Origin: Sphingobacterium sp.
GTDB lineage: Bacteria > Bacteroidota > Bacteroidia > Sphingobacteriales > Sphingobacteriaceae
DNA length: 38,755 bases
Reading direction: 5' to 3'
Assembly: GCA_031277685.1 (NCBI GenBank)
Contig: JAITLV010000015.1
Coordinates: 1 to 38,755 of the forward strand
Part shown: piece by piece, positions 15,910 through 23,608 of the stretch
Layout: each line of letters begins with the position of its first letter
Position numbering within the stretch: the first letter of the stretch is position 1
Position numbers and translations under genes: made by a program
The notes under the pieces: model-generated
What the model was told of the DNA's origin: nothing
Seen by the model: the letters and a program-made list of their open reading frames with translations, nothing else
Databases searched by the model: none

Positions 15910-16080
15910 ATCTTAGCGTTTAGTTGTACAGTAATTTTTATGTTTCCTATCGTTTCCTCTTTTTTGTTTCGTCATCCAATGTTTTTAAAGACAATTGGAT
16001 TTTCACTGCACGACGCCAATTTTTATGTTGAACCTTTCTTTCGAAAGGTAGCTTGTAGCTGTTTTATATTATAAGAACAA
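15910..16080. repeat. Repeat R, copy C
   Basis: It is highly similar to copy B (13424-13600). It contains the small hairpin ACCTTTC/GAAAGGT near its right end. Weak similarity continues to about 16100. From there to 16193 nothing is seen. Confidence 0.7.
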
Positions 16081-16193
16081 TAGTCAGTTTAAAATAGTTT
16101 TGAAAAAATTGTTATTTTCATGCTGTGTGATCCGGCTACATAACAATTTTAAAAGGTGGACTTTTCGTAAAAAATCACGCAGAGATGTAAAGT

Positions 16194-16553
16194 ATGGTTA
16201 TGAAAATTATTAAACACTTTCTTATACGATTGTTGATTACAGCAGTTCCGTTATTAGGCCTTTATTTTTATGCAGAAATGGCATTTGAGGCCAATCGAAT
16301 GAAAGAACATCCAACGGATGTGGGACTTGGAATTGCATTTTTACTCATTTTTATCCTATTTGTTTTGTGTATAGGATTTGGTATAGATTTTATAAGAAGA
16401 CTGCGGAAAAAAGATTACAAAATCGCAATGATAGATATTCCTTTCCTGTTGCCTTTTATCTTTATTGTTTTGTATTTCAGTTGTTTGATGACATCCGGTG
16501 GTTGTTTTTGTGACTTCATCATCAATTTAGGGAAAGGGTATTTGCCACATTGA
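16194..16553 (+). CDS. Small unrecognised membrane protein
   Basis: This 119-aa protein has three predicted transmembrane segments (about 10-27, 42-66, 80-98). A basic cytoplasmic loop (FIRRLRKKDYK) precedes the third helix, and the C-terminus holds the Cys-containing SGGCFCDF. I do not recognise the family. ATG codons at 16194 and 16200 are both possible; the second gives MKIIKHFLIRLL. It is in the same array position, after repeat R on the + strand, that the 205-aa membrane protein has in the previous module, although the two proteins are not obviously related. It converges on the Cys-His-Asp protein gene. Confidence 0.65.
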   Translation: MVMKIIKHFLIRLLITAVPLLGLYFYAEMAFEANRMKEHPTDVGLGIAFLLIFILFVLCIGFGIDFIRRLRKKDYKIAMIDIPFLLPFIFIVLYFSCLMTSGGCFCDFIINLGKGYLPH

Positions 16554-16636
16554 GTAATTCATAATCTGTTGCAATTGGCAAAATAATAACGAAATACTAT
16601 CCGATTTACCTCTCGATTTCCAACATTCATCGAATG

Positions 16637-17218
16637 CTAATTTTTTGAAAAATGCGCCAAAGCCTCAATACACTTCTCCCGTATCTTCCAGAGCTCATCT
16701 AATGTATATGGTATCTTATTGGTTTCGATCCAGTGAGATATGTAATTTTTGTGATATTGAACTTTGTACTCCGTGATTTGATCAGGACTGATTTCGATTT
16801 CTTCCAATAGATCCAGCTTGAATTTCGTTTCATCAACACCTATTCCAGTGAAGTCCAACCTGTCATTGTGATATCGCAGATAGTTATGAGCTTCTGGAAT
16901 ATATTCTAAATTATATTTATCCAAGACATACTTTATAGCGGGAGTATTCTCACCATTCATTGTGAATATTCCCAGAAACAATTTAATGCTTGTGTTGTCA
17001 TTCTCATCAGCCAACCTTTTTAATAGTGCATGTTTTGTGCTGCAAGTTCCGCATAGCTCTTCAAACAAGATGAGCTTATTATGCTTCTCGTTGTTTCGGC
17101 TATAATCAAGGTCATTAACCCATTTACAAGCTTCAGCAAAGGTTTTAATTTCTAATTTGTTGAATGCCGTAGAAATTATTCCATTGTTGCCCGATATTTC
17201 AAAATCAATTACTATCAT
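16637..17218 (-). CDS. Uncharacterised protein with a transglutaminase-like Cys-His-Asp pattern
   Basis: This 193-aa soluble protein has no signal peptide. Three blocks stand out: GTCSTKHALLKRLA with Cys59, IPEAHNYL with His111, and RLDFTG with Asp122. Their order and spacing (Gly-x-Cys before a helix, a His about 50 residues on, an Asp about 11 later) match the catalytic triad layout of transglutaminase-like/cysteine-protease folds. I recall the GTCSTKH and PEAHNYL blocks from an uncharacterised bacterial family, but I cannot name it with certainty. The C-terminal third is helical and charged. A catalytic role is inference. It lies on the minus strand between the small membrane protein and the P4 leader. 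Confidence 0.75.
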   Translation of the reverse strand: MIVIDFEISGNNGIISTAFNKLEIKTFAEACKWVNDLDYSRNNEKHNKLILFEELCGTCSTKHALLKRLADENDNTSIKLFLGIFTMNGENTPAIKYVLDKYNLEYIPEAHNYLRYHNDRLDFTGIGVDETKFKLDLLEEIEISPDQITEYKVQYHKNYISHWIETNKIPYTLDELWKIREKCIEALAHFSKN

Positions 17219-17429
17219 CCTTTATTTCAATTTTATCTGTTTCGCGATAATGAATAATATTCAACTGTCTATTATACATGATTATATTCTCCCAATTATT
17301 GGCTAACACAACTTTGTATCGGCCATTCTTCAAATTCAATAATCTGTAATTGTAGGAATCTTTTGATATTAAAGATAGTTGATATGATCGATTATCAGAA
17401 ATTAGACAATTTTAATGTAAGGTATCTTA

Positions 17430-17561
17430 CCTCCCCATTCCCGCCACTCACCGAGTTTTCCTGTCCGTTGGTCTAAAGCCCATAGGCCAGGGGCATATTG
17501 TGTTGTAGTTTTGAATCAACAAATAAGAACAAACCAACTAACACAATAAAATAAAGACATT
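17430..17561 (+). promoter_or_regulatory. Conserved leader of paralogue P4
   Basis: The third close copy of the leader, with TAGTTTTG at 17506-17513 and the CAATAAAATAAAGACATT block before ATG. The preceding gap 17219-17429 is AT-rich, with no feature I can support. Confidence 0.7.
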
Positions 17562-17999
17562 ATGAAAACGCTAGTAAAAACATTCTTCGCAGCAGCCCTA
17601 ATCGCAGTATCCACTTTCGCTATGGCAGCTGAAGGCCCAGGTTCAAAAACAGCAAAAGCAAACGTTAACCTTTCCACAGCAGACTTTGCCTTAGACCACT
17701 ATGTTGCGGTCACTACCGAGGGTGAATCGGCAGGAGTAGAGCAATTATTTGCAGCCGATTTCAGCCAAAAGGCTAATGCAACTACCAATAAGCGTGACGA
17801 GCTGGTCAAATTCTTTAAAAAGCAAAAAGGAGAGAAGCTGAATTGTGCTGTAAGCACCAACATTATCGAAGAGTCGGCTGATTATATGGTTGCTAAAGTG
17901 ACCTTGAAATTTGAAAATTTCACTAAGACTGATCTGGTGACTTTGGTTCGCGAAGGTAATGACTGGAAGGTATCCAAATCAATCAATTCTTATAAATAA
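17562..17999 (+). CDS. P4: secreted NTF2/lumazine-binding-like protein
   Basis: The last of four paralogues, 145 aa, with signal peptide MKTLVKTFFAAALIAVSTFAMA and one NTF2-like domain. It differs from P2 at about eleven positions by eye, several exchanging charge (Lys for Ser at TTNKRDEL, Asn for Asp at STNIIEE and KFENF), while the core and C-terminus are constant. The 3' untranslated sequence is the same as that of P3 as far as terminator B. Hairpin C and repeat R are missing after it, so the array ends here. As with the other copies, export to the periplasm is well supported and the function is not known. Confidence 0.87.
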   Translation: MKTLVKTFFAAALIAVSTFAMAAEGPGSKTAKANVNLSTADFALDHYVAVTTEGESAGVEQLFAADFSQKANATTNKRDELVKFFKKQKGEKLNCAVSTNIIEESADYMVAKVTLKFENFTKTDLVTLVREGNDWKVSKSINSYK

Positions 18000-18031
18000 G
18001 AGCCATCTCAAATAAATATATAAATGTTGTA

Positions 18032-18060
18032 AGGCCACGTCGAGAGATGTGGCTTTTTTA
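18032..18060 (+). terminator. Intrinsic terminator B of P4
   Basis: GCCACGTC (18035-18042) pairs with GATGTGGC (18047-18054), loop GAGA, followed by six T. The rest of the gap to 18422 shows only a short AAAACTC/GAGTTTT hairpin (18111-18128). Confidence 0.87.
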
Positions 18061-18422
18061 CGTTAAAAGAGCCAGATTCCTGTAAGTATCCCTGAAAATC
18101 AAACAGATTTAAAACTCGATAGAGTTTTCAGAATTTTATAAGCAAAAGATTATTACCTGATTATACGATTATGCTCTTCAATTTGCCGAATTGTTAAATA
18201 TGGTTATTTTTTTACGACTACAGCCATTTTTTACTACAATTGTTTGTAATTATAAACTCATTCAAACCCAATAAGACCATGATTTGATTAATATCTGTGA
18301 GGTGCCGCCCGCTGCTATTATACTGTTTCACAGGTTAAAGATAGCCCATATTTATGTTGAAAACCTCATATGAAGCGAGCCAATGATTCTAAGAGATATA
18401 TTTAACTACTAATGATTTATAT

Positions 18423-19580
18423 ATGTTAACCAACACATACTTATGCGCGATGATTCTGGCTATGCTCTCAACACTTTGCTGTTTTGCGCAAGAACATAAT
18501 CGGGTCAAAATTAAAGTCAATCTCCATGGGATTGATAATGAAAAGCTTACTTTACGGTTTGATGATGGCATAGTCTTAGAGGAACGCAAACCAGGTCGGG
18601 GAGATTCTAGCTTGTTTATCGATAGGCCCATTCATACACCCTATCCCAGAATAAGTACCATTTATAATAGCCAATATTGCGAGAATTACTTTATAGAAGA
18701 CAATGCTGCCATTCTGAATCTTTTCTATGATGTTAGCAAAAAAGATGCGCCAGTTTATTCCTATAAGAATACAAATATTACCGTAATTGATACCGTTTCC
18801 AATAAATTTTATAGGGATCTGAGAAAGGATCAAGAGAACGAACTATCCAAGTTGACTCCTTTTTTTAAAAAACATGGCCACGAAATACGCACAAATGACT
18901 CCGTCAAGTATGAACTTACCAGCTTGATAAAGGCAATAAATGCGAAATCAATGAGTTTTCTAGCCACCAACAGCAACGACTTTTTTTCCTTTTATTATTT
19001 TAAAGATCAGGTTCTTGGATTGACAAATTTTATCGAACGTGATCCTGAATATTATACGCATCTATTAACGTATTACAACAATACATTCCCTGAAAAATTC
19101 AGGCAGAGCGGCGAGGGGAAACAGATCGTATCAGATTTAAAGCAACATATATCTCCTGTGCTTTTAAAAGAAAATATGACTATGCCAGATGTCTATTTTC
19201 AAGATAATCATGGAGACAGCATCTTATATAAGAATCAAAAAGAAAACTTTGTCTTACTTGATTTTTGGGCCAGCTGGTGTGGCCCTTGTGTTCAACAGAT
19301 TCCTGATATTAAGGCACTAAGAGCTCAATTTTCGGCAGATAGCCTGAAAATAGTCAGCATTTCCATCGATCGTGATTCGGCAAGTTATATCAATAGCATA
19401 AAACAGCATAAAATGGATTGGCTACATAGTTTGGATCGGGGAGCAGTATTGAGCAGTTCGCTGGGCATCAGTAGTGTGCCGACTGTGCTATTGGTAGACC
19501 GAAATGGGAAGATCGTTTACTATAGAAATGGTGGAAAACTTGATGTCGATAGAATACGTTCCATTGTTAGAAAAGATTGA
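18423..19580 (+). CDS. TlpA-like thiol-disulfide oxidoreductase
   Basis: This is a periplasmic thioredoxin-fold protein of 385 aa. A signal peptide (about 1-22, ending CCFA) is followed by an N-terminal beta-rich region of about 100 aa like the DUF4369-type domain often found before TlpA domains, then a helical middle (about 125-245). The C-terminal TlpA/AhpC-TSA domain (about 250-385) has the redox motif C286-G-P-C289 in FWASWCGPC and the cis-proline in SSVPT (Pro353). It probably reduces or transfers disulfides, keeping exported cysteines reduced, as in ResA/TlpA proteins; the partner is unknown. It stands alone, 423 bp after P4, with an AT-rich start region, and the codon usage looks like that of the array rather than of the GC-richer locus 2. 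Confidence 0.88.
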   Translation: MLTNTYLCAMILAMLSTLCCFAQEHNRVKIKVNLHGIDNEKLTLRFDDGIVLEERKPGRGDSSLFIDRPIHTPYPRISTIYNSQYCENYFIEDNAAILNLFYDVSKKDAPVYSYKNTNITVIDTVSNKFYRDLRKDQENELSKLTPFFKKHGHEIRTNDSVKYELTSLIKAINAKSMSFLATNSNDFFSFYYFKDQVLGLTNFIERDPEYYTHLLTYYNNTFPEKFRQSGEGKQIVSDLKQHISPVLLKENMTMPDVYFQDNHGDSILYKNQKENFVLLDFWASWCGPCVQQIPDIKALRAQFSADSLKIVSISIDRDSASYINSIKQHKMDWLHSLDRGAVLSSSLGISSVPTVLLVDRNGKIVYYRNGGKLDVDRIRSIVRKD

Positions 19581-19811
19581 TATTCTTTTTAAACAACCTT
19601 TTTCGAAAAGGTATTGATTGATTTTAGTGCATAATAAGCGATTCCATTGGTAGGATATTCTTTTAAGATTTCTTAATAGGTTGACTTTGTTTTCTTGCCT
19701 TATGATAAGTGTTTAAAGATTCTTAATCTATAATTTTATTTTTGGTCAATAATGGTTGGGGAGTAATACAGCGTTTATAATCCAAAAATCATATACTAAA
19801 CTAAATTAATT

Positions 19812-20216
19812 ATGAGCGAGACTTTGACTGCATCGGATCGGTCATCATTTGTTAACTTCATGAATAATACAGCAAAGATTGTTTTTTCAAAAACCCTTGC
19901 CAAGGCTGACTGGAACAATACAAAAATTTTTAGAGAGGTCAATAGATACGATATCGATCAATTGAAGTGCGGCTCGGGTGGCGATATTCTTATTTATGGA
20001 AGCGGTACTATTGTCTCTCAGCTCGCAAAGCTGGATTTAATAGATGAATATGCATTAATGTTATATCCTATTGTTCTCGGCTCCGGAAGGCCATTATTCC
20101 CCAATACATCAGATCGGATCAAACTCGATTTAATCAGCACTAAGCGCTATTCTTGTGGTAGTAATTTGCATATTTTCAGTCCTTATAATACTATTACAAT
20201 CAAAAATTCTGATTAA
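19812..20216 (+). pseudogene. N-terminally truncated RibD C-terminal/dihydrofolate-reductase-like gene
   Basis: The 134 residues match the C-terminal two thirds of the bacterial dihydrofolate reductase family (RibD_C fold). FVNFMNNTAKIVFSKTL, the Gly-rich GDILIYGSGTIVSQL, LIDEYALMLYPIVLGSGRPLF and the closing strands are all recognisable. Full-length proteins are about 180 aa and begin with a strand carrying the SLDGF-type substrate/NADPH motif. That first section of roughly 50 residues is missing, and I could not find it in any frame of 19581-19811. The reading frame itself is intact, so a recent truncation or a reduced functional form are both possible; loss of part of the nucleotide pocket makes activity unlikely. 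Confidence 0.65.
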
Positions 20217-20338
20217 ATTAGAATTTCATTCACCTTTAAATATCAAATCTAATTTCATATAGATAATGAATGAGAGGAACTTGATTTTAAAGTCTGTTAG
20301 GCGTTAGCGATAACGTTATAACGACCCTGCGAAAATAA

Positions 20339-20367
20339 GATAGTGAGCCGTTTTCAGACTCACTATC
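20339..20367 (-). terminator. Intrinsic terminator of the SDR gene
   Basis: A perfect 9-bp stem, GATAGTGAG (20339-20347) with 20359-20367, loop of 11 nt. On the minus strand the stem is followed by TTATTTT, and it lies 7 bp past the SDR stop. Confidence 0.75.
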
Positions 20368-20374
20368 GGCTAAT

Positions 20375-21019
20375 TTACACACTAGCAATAAAAGGAGATT
20401 TTCTAACAAACCTATCATCGAACAGTTGTTTAATTAGAAAATTTGCCAAATCAGTAGCACTTACTTTATCGCCCGGACAATCCGCTAAACTGACAATTAT
20501 CTCACCGGTATGATCGGTTTGCTCAATTAAAGGAAGTCTTACCAAAGTCCAATCTGTGGTACTGTTTGACAATATTTCAAATTCTGACTGTTTATTAGCT
20601 GTTGAAATCGGGAAATTTTCTTTCATCCATGCTGTTCCAAAGAGCGTTTTAGGGCCTTTTTTATCCAAAGGAGTATCAACATTCAAGCCAGTAGATACAA
20701 TATATCGCTGAACATTTTGTTCATTCATAACACGAATAACATTGGTAGTTGCCCGACAAAAAATTGTGGGTTCACTAGCAGGAACACCCAGACCTAATGT
20801 ACTAATTACAGCCTGACACCCCTCAATTAAAGCACTGACGGAAGTATAATCTAGTACATCACCCTTAATAATTTCGACTTGTGAATTTTTAATTTGAAAT
20901 TTATCAGGGTCTCTAAGAAGAATTTTGAGTTGAAAGCCTTGTTCTATAAGTTGTTTGACCAGGTATTTTCCTGACTTACCTGTACCGCCAATCACAGCGA
21001 TTTTTATTTTATGATTCAT
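20375..21019 (-). CDS. SDR-type NAD(P)-binding (NmrA/NAD-epimerase-like) protein
   Basis: This 214-aa cytoplasmic protein of the atypical short-chain dehydrogenase group has a Rossmann nucleotide motif (IAVIGGTGKSGKYLVKQL) within residues 5-22. It is followed by the basic LLRDPDKF segment that often selects NADP(H), and by VISTLGLG. There is no clear YxxxK catalytic pair, which fits the NAD(P)-binding_10/NmrA-like branch, whose members act as oxidoreductases or redox sensors. I choose the ATG at 21019 (MNHKIK): the in-frame extension to 21091 would add a poorly conserved hydrophobic stretch before the Rossmann strand. It is a single gene with its own terminator; two direct repeats lie about 150 bp upstream. 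Confidence 0.87.
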   Translation of the reverse strand: MNHKIKIAVIGGTGKSGKYLVKQLIEQGFQLKILLRDPDKFQIKNSQVEIIKGDVLDYTSVSALIEGCQAVISTLGLGVPASEPTIFCRATTNVIRVMNEQNVQRYIVSTGLNVDTPLDKKGPKTLFGTAWMKENFPISTANKQSEFEILSNSTTDWTLVRLPLIEQTDHTGEIIVSLADCPGDKVSATDLANFLIKQLFDDRFVRKSPFIASV

Positions 21020-21171
21020 TTTGTTCTTTATAAAATTTGAAAATAGAAGTAGCATTCGTAATGCTGGTAAGCAGACGAAAGAATCTGTCAAAAGCCTTTT
21101 AGCTTATGACAAAATGAAAATCGATATTTTATAAAGAGATCTTAATGTAACTAAATTAAAAAAAAATAAAA

Positions 21172-21208
21172 TATCACCAACAGATAACAAAAAAAATTAT
21201 CACCAACA
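21172..21208. repeat. Two direct repeats TATCACCAACA
   Basis: TATCACCAACA occurs at 21172-21182 and 21198-21208, 26 bp apart (start to start) and separated by an A-run. They sit about 155 bp upstream of the SDR start and just before a 29-codon reading frame. They could be regulator sites in direct repeat. Confidence 0.4.
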
Positions 21209-21224
21209 AGATACTATCGCAAAA

Positions 21225-21314
21225 ATGAATTTGCTAGAAGGACTTCCTGACGAAATAACATTTGAAACCTATAAATTCTACTTAGAAAACAAAAATGAAG
21301 AGACTGAAGAATAA
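21225..21314 (+). CDS. Possible 29-aa small protein or gene remnant
   Basis: An ATG at 21225 opens a 29-codon frame ending at TAA 21312-21314. The peptide is acidic and helical in appearance (MNLLEGLPDEITF, ending KNEETEE). Its codon choice looks coding-like, but it has no strong initiation signal and no recognised family. It may equally be the tail of a decayed gene. The sequence from 21315 to 21480 holds nothing I can support. Confidence 0.25.
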   Translation: MNLLEGLPDEITFETYKFYLENKNEETEE

Positions 21315-21490
21315 TTTGGGCGAACGGCTAATAAGGGGGGGCCAAAGGCGAGGGCTGAGGCACTTCTATTAAGTATTTGAAGTTTCAATAGCAATATTTC
21401 AGCCTTATTTCATGGGCTGATAGACATCAATCTTCATGGACAATACTGTTTTTTTATAAGACGACTGAACGTGAAATTATGGATATTAAT

Positions 21491-21529
21491 GTTAATTTTA
21501 TATGAAATTAACATCTGTTAGGTTAATTT
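21491..21529 (+). promoter_or_regulatory. Inverted repeat plus third half-site before the locus 2 sigma gene
   Basis: GTTAATTT (21491-21498) and AAATTAAC (21505-21512) form a perfect 8-bp inverted repeat with a 6-bp spacer, and GTTAATTT recurs at 21522-21529. The sigma start is 25 bp further. This suits an operator or promoter for a regulator of the sigma gene, but no -33/-7 pair fits perfectly. Confidence 0.45.
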
Positions 21530-21553
21530 GCATCAATTAAATATACCGAATTC

Positions 21554-22129
21554 ATGATCGCTGGGCTGAAACATATTTCCATATCAATGGATGATTTTCT
21601 CTTATTACAAGCTGGGGATCAGTCTGTTTTTGGTATTGTGTTCAAGTATTATCAGCCGATTATCTATTTTAAAGTCAGGCAGCTCTGTAAAAGTGATAGT
21701 GATGCGGAGGAAGTTACACAGGAAGTTTTTATTGAATTTTATTTAAAAAGGATGCAGCTTTCCGGTCCGGAAGCCATTTTCCCCTTTCTATTTGCTATTT
21801 CAAAAAGAATGGCCATATCCAATTTCCGCAAATCATTGGTCCGGTCCAACTATCTGCAGTCCCTTCAGCATACTTGGCCTGAAAGTTCTTTTTCGCTGCA
21901 GGAAGAATTGGATGGCAAAGAGCTACAGGTCATATTAGAATCCATTATTGAACAATTGCCGCCACAGCAACAGACAATTTACCGACGGAGCAAGTTTGAA
22001 GATCAATCTTATCAGGAAATTGCCGATGAAGAAGGACTCTCCAAAAATACGGTACGCAATCACATCAGTCTTGCCTCAAAATTTGTCCGGTTCAAACTGG
22101 ATAAAATCCTGTCCATCTTTTTTTTCTAA
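21554..22129 (+). CDS. ECF RNA polymerase sigma factor (locus 2)
   Basis: This ECF sigma factor heads SusCD locus 2. Region 2 spans about 25-95 (DAEEVTQEVFIEFYLKR; FPFLFAISKRMAISNFRK). Region 4 (about 122-182) has the helix-turn-helix SYQEIADEEGLSKNTVRNHI. It ends in a hydrophobic tail (ILSIFFF), as does the locus 1 factor, which it resembles along its length. The 191-aa length counts from ATG 21554; an internal ATG at residue 12 (MDDFLLLQAGDQ) is also a reasonable start and aligns with the first conserved region. The FecR gene follows after 152 nt. An inverted repeat upstream may control it. Confidence 0.94.
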   Translation: MIAGLKHISISMDDFLLLQAGDQSVFGIVFKYYQPIIYFKVRQLCKSDSDAEEVTQEVFIEFYLKRMQLSGPEAIFPFLFAISKRMAISNFRKSLVRSNYLQSLQHTWPESSFSLQEELDGKELQVILESIIEQLPPQQQTIYRRSKFEDQSYQEIADEEGLSKNTVRNHISLASKFVRFKLDKILSIFFF

Positions 22130-22281
22130 GCAAGTCGGGCTGCCGCCTCTTTTTCTGTAATTGTATTAGCCATCTCAGGGGACTAAAATAATAGGCATCT
22201 ACAATCCGTAAAAAAAATATTTTTTCCATTGGTACTTTTTCTGGGTTCGCGCGATTATGTAGGTGAAATCGATCCAAAGGA

Positions 22282-23493
22282 ATGAATCAAATTGAACAAT
22301 ACAGCCAATTAATACGTAAATATCTTGCTGATCAAGCTACTAAAGAAGAACAGGCACAGCTTCAGGAATTAATGGATGATCCCGTATTTGTTCAGGCTTG
22401 GGAGAAAGTCTGGCGGGAAAACTCGTATCCCACACAGCCAACAACATACCCGGATCCCCATCGGATGCTGGACAACATAATGGCTGATCCCCGAATTGCA
22501 AAACCGGCATCCTCTCCTCAAATGACTACAGATGGACATTTTAATTTCAGGAGAAGATGGTGGCAGGTTGCGGCAGTCTTTCTTGCGTTCTGCGGTGCAG
22601 TCCTATGGGGCTACAACAATTTTTATTCAGTGGATATGCAACCGAAAGAAAAGCTGTCTATTGTGTCGATCGTACCGGGCTCTGATAAAGCCATGATCAT
22701 TCTTGAAGATGGAAAACAGATCGACCTCAGTTTGCTCCGTGCGGACACTGTACTTGACCAAGGGGAATATTTGATTTCCAAGGATAACAAAGGTCAAATC
22801 AGTTATAGTCTCAAAGACAACCTGGCACCAACAAATAACATCGTCTACAATACGGTCGTAACCCCCAGAGGCGGAGAGTATACATTAAAAATGGCCGACG
22901 GAAGTCTTGTACAGCTCAATGCGGGCAGTAAGATTAAATATCCTGTAAAATTTGATGCGAAGGTGCGGTCGGTGCAGCTCGAGGGTGAAGCCTATTTTGA
23001 GGTGGCTAAAATGGACGTTAAAGGCAAAAGAGTGCCTTTTATTGTGCAAAGTGGAACACAAACACTCGAGGTTCTTGGAACACATTTTAACATCAGGAAT
23101 TTTGATGATCGCATCGTAACCACGTTGGTCGAAGGGAAAGTCAAGCTCTCTTTTGCCAATGCTGCCTTGAAAGAACAAATCCTTTCGCCCAATGATCAGG
23201 TCGTTTTCGATAAAAGCCGCAAGCGTGTGAAGAAGGAACAAGTGGATCCGTTCTATAGTCTCGCCTGGAAAAATGGAAATTTCGCCTTTGATAATGCATC
23301 CATTCAAACGGTTATGGACGAGGTTGCACGCTGGTATGATGTCGAGATCAGTTACGGAGACAAGCTGCAGGGACAGCACTTCTCCGGGACTATCTCCCGT
23401 TATGAAAATATCGATAAACTATTGAAAACAATTGCTTTCGCCGGTGGCGTACATTTCGAACGTAAAGGAAGGAGGATATATGTGCTAAACTAA
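22282..23493 (+). CDS. FecR family anti-sigma factor (locus 2)
   Basis: This 403-aa inner-membrane anti-sigma factor is the partner of the ECF sigma factor upstream. The N-terminal cytoplasmic part (1-92) contains MDDPVFVQAWEKVW. There is one transmembrane helix (about 94-111, WQVAAVFLAFCGAVLWGY). The FecR domain (about 190-295) shows TPRGGEYTLKMADGSLVQLNAG, GEAYFEVAK and VLGTHFNIRNF. The DUF4974-type C-terminal domain is about 328-401 (VMDEVARWYDVEISY; LLKTIAFAGGVHFE). It is colinear with the locus 1 protein, and many positions are shared. It should read the state of the SusC STN domain across the periplasm. A hairpin lies between its stop and the susC start. Confidence 0.95.
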   Translation: MNQIEQYSQLIRKYLADQATKEEQAQLQELMDDPVFVQAWEKVWRENSYPTQPTTYPDPHRMLDNIMADPRIAKPASSPQMTTDGHFNFRRRWWQVAAVFLAFCGAVLWGYNNFYSVDMQPKEKLSIVSIVPGSDKAMIILEDGKQIDLSLLRADTVLDQGEYLISKDNKGQISYSLKDNLAPTNNIVYNTVVTPRGGEYTLKMADGSLVQLNAGSKIKYPVKFDAKVRSVQLEGEAYFEVAKMDVKGKRVPFIVQSGTQTLEVLGTHFNIRNFDDRIVTTLVEGKVKLSFANAALKEQILSPNDQVVFDKSRKRVKKEQVDPFYSLAWKNGNFAFDNASIQTVMDEVARWYDVEISYGDKLQGQHFSGTISRYENIDKLLKTIAFAGGVHFERKGRRIYVLN

Positions 23494-23523
23494 CGCTGAT
23501 GAGAAGGGAAGCATATATAACAA

Positions 23524-23547
23524 TCAGGAGCGCGCCAACGCCCCTGA
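23524..23547 (+). terminator. Hairpin between FecR and SusC, locus 2
   Basis: TCAGG-A-GCG (23524-23532) pairs with CGC-C-CCTGA (23539-23547), one A/C mismatch, 6-nt loop, followed by a T-rich run (TTTTGTCTTTTT). Same position and core as the locus 1 hairpin at 9904-9934. Likely a terminator or attenuator separating regulator and transport transcripts. Confidence 0.6.
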
Positions 23548-23608
23548 AAGTTTTGTCTTTTTCTCGACATGGATGAATAGTAAAACCGTTAAATTTTATC
23601 TCAACCGA

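Noticed and set aside
12724..18060. Integron or CRISPR interpretation of the repeat array
   Set aside because: Repeats are long, few and include coding sequence; no integrase, attC-like sites, short spacers or cas genes are present.
19596..19612. ACCTTTT/AAAAGGT hairpin after the TlpA-like gene as a terminator
   Set aside because: The stem is only 7 bp of mostly A/T with a 3-nt loop and no T-run; too weak to annotate.
22885..23379. 164-codon minus-strand frame within the locus 2 FecR gene
   Set aside because: It is a shadow of a strongly supported FecR gene; the Ile/His/Cys-rich composition is typical of antisense frames.
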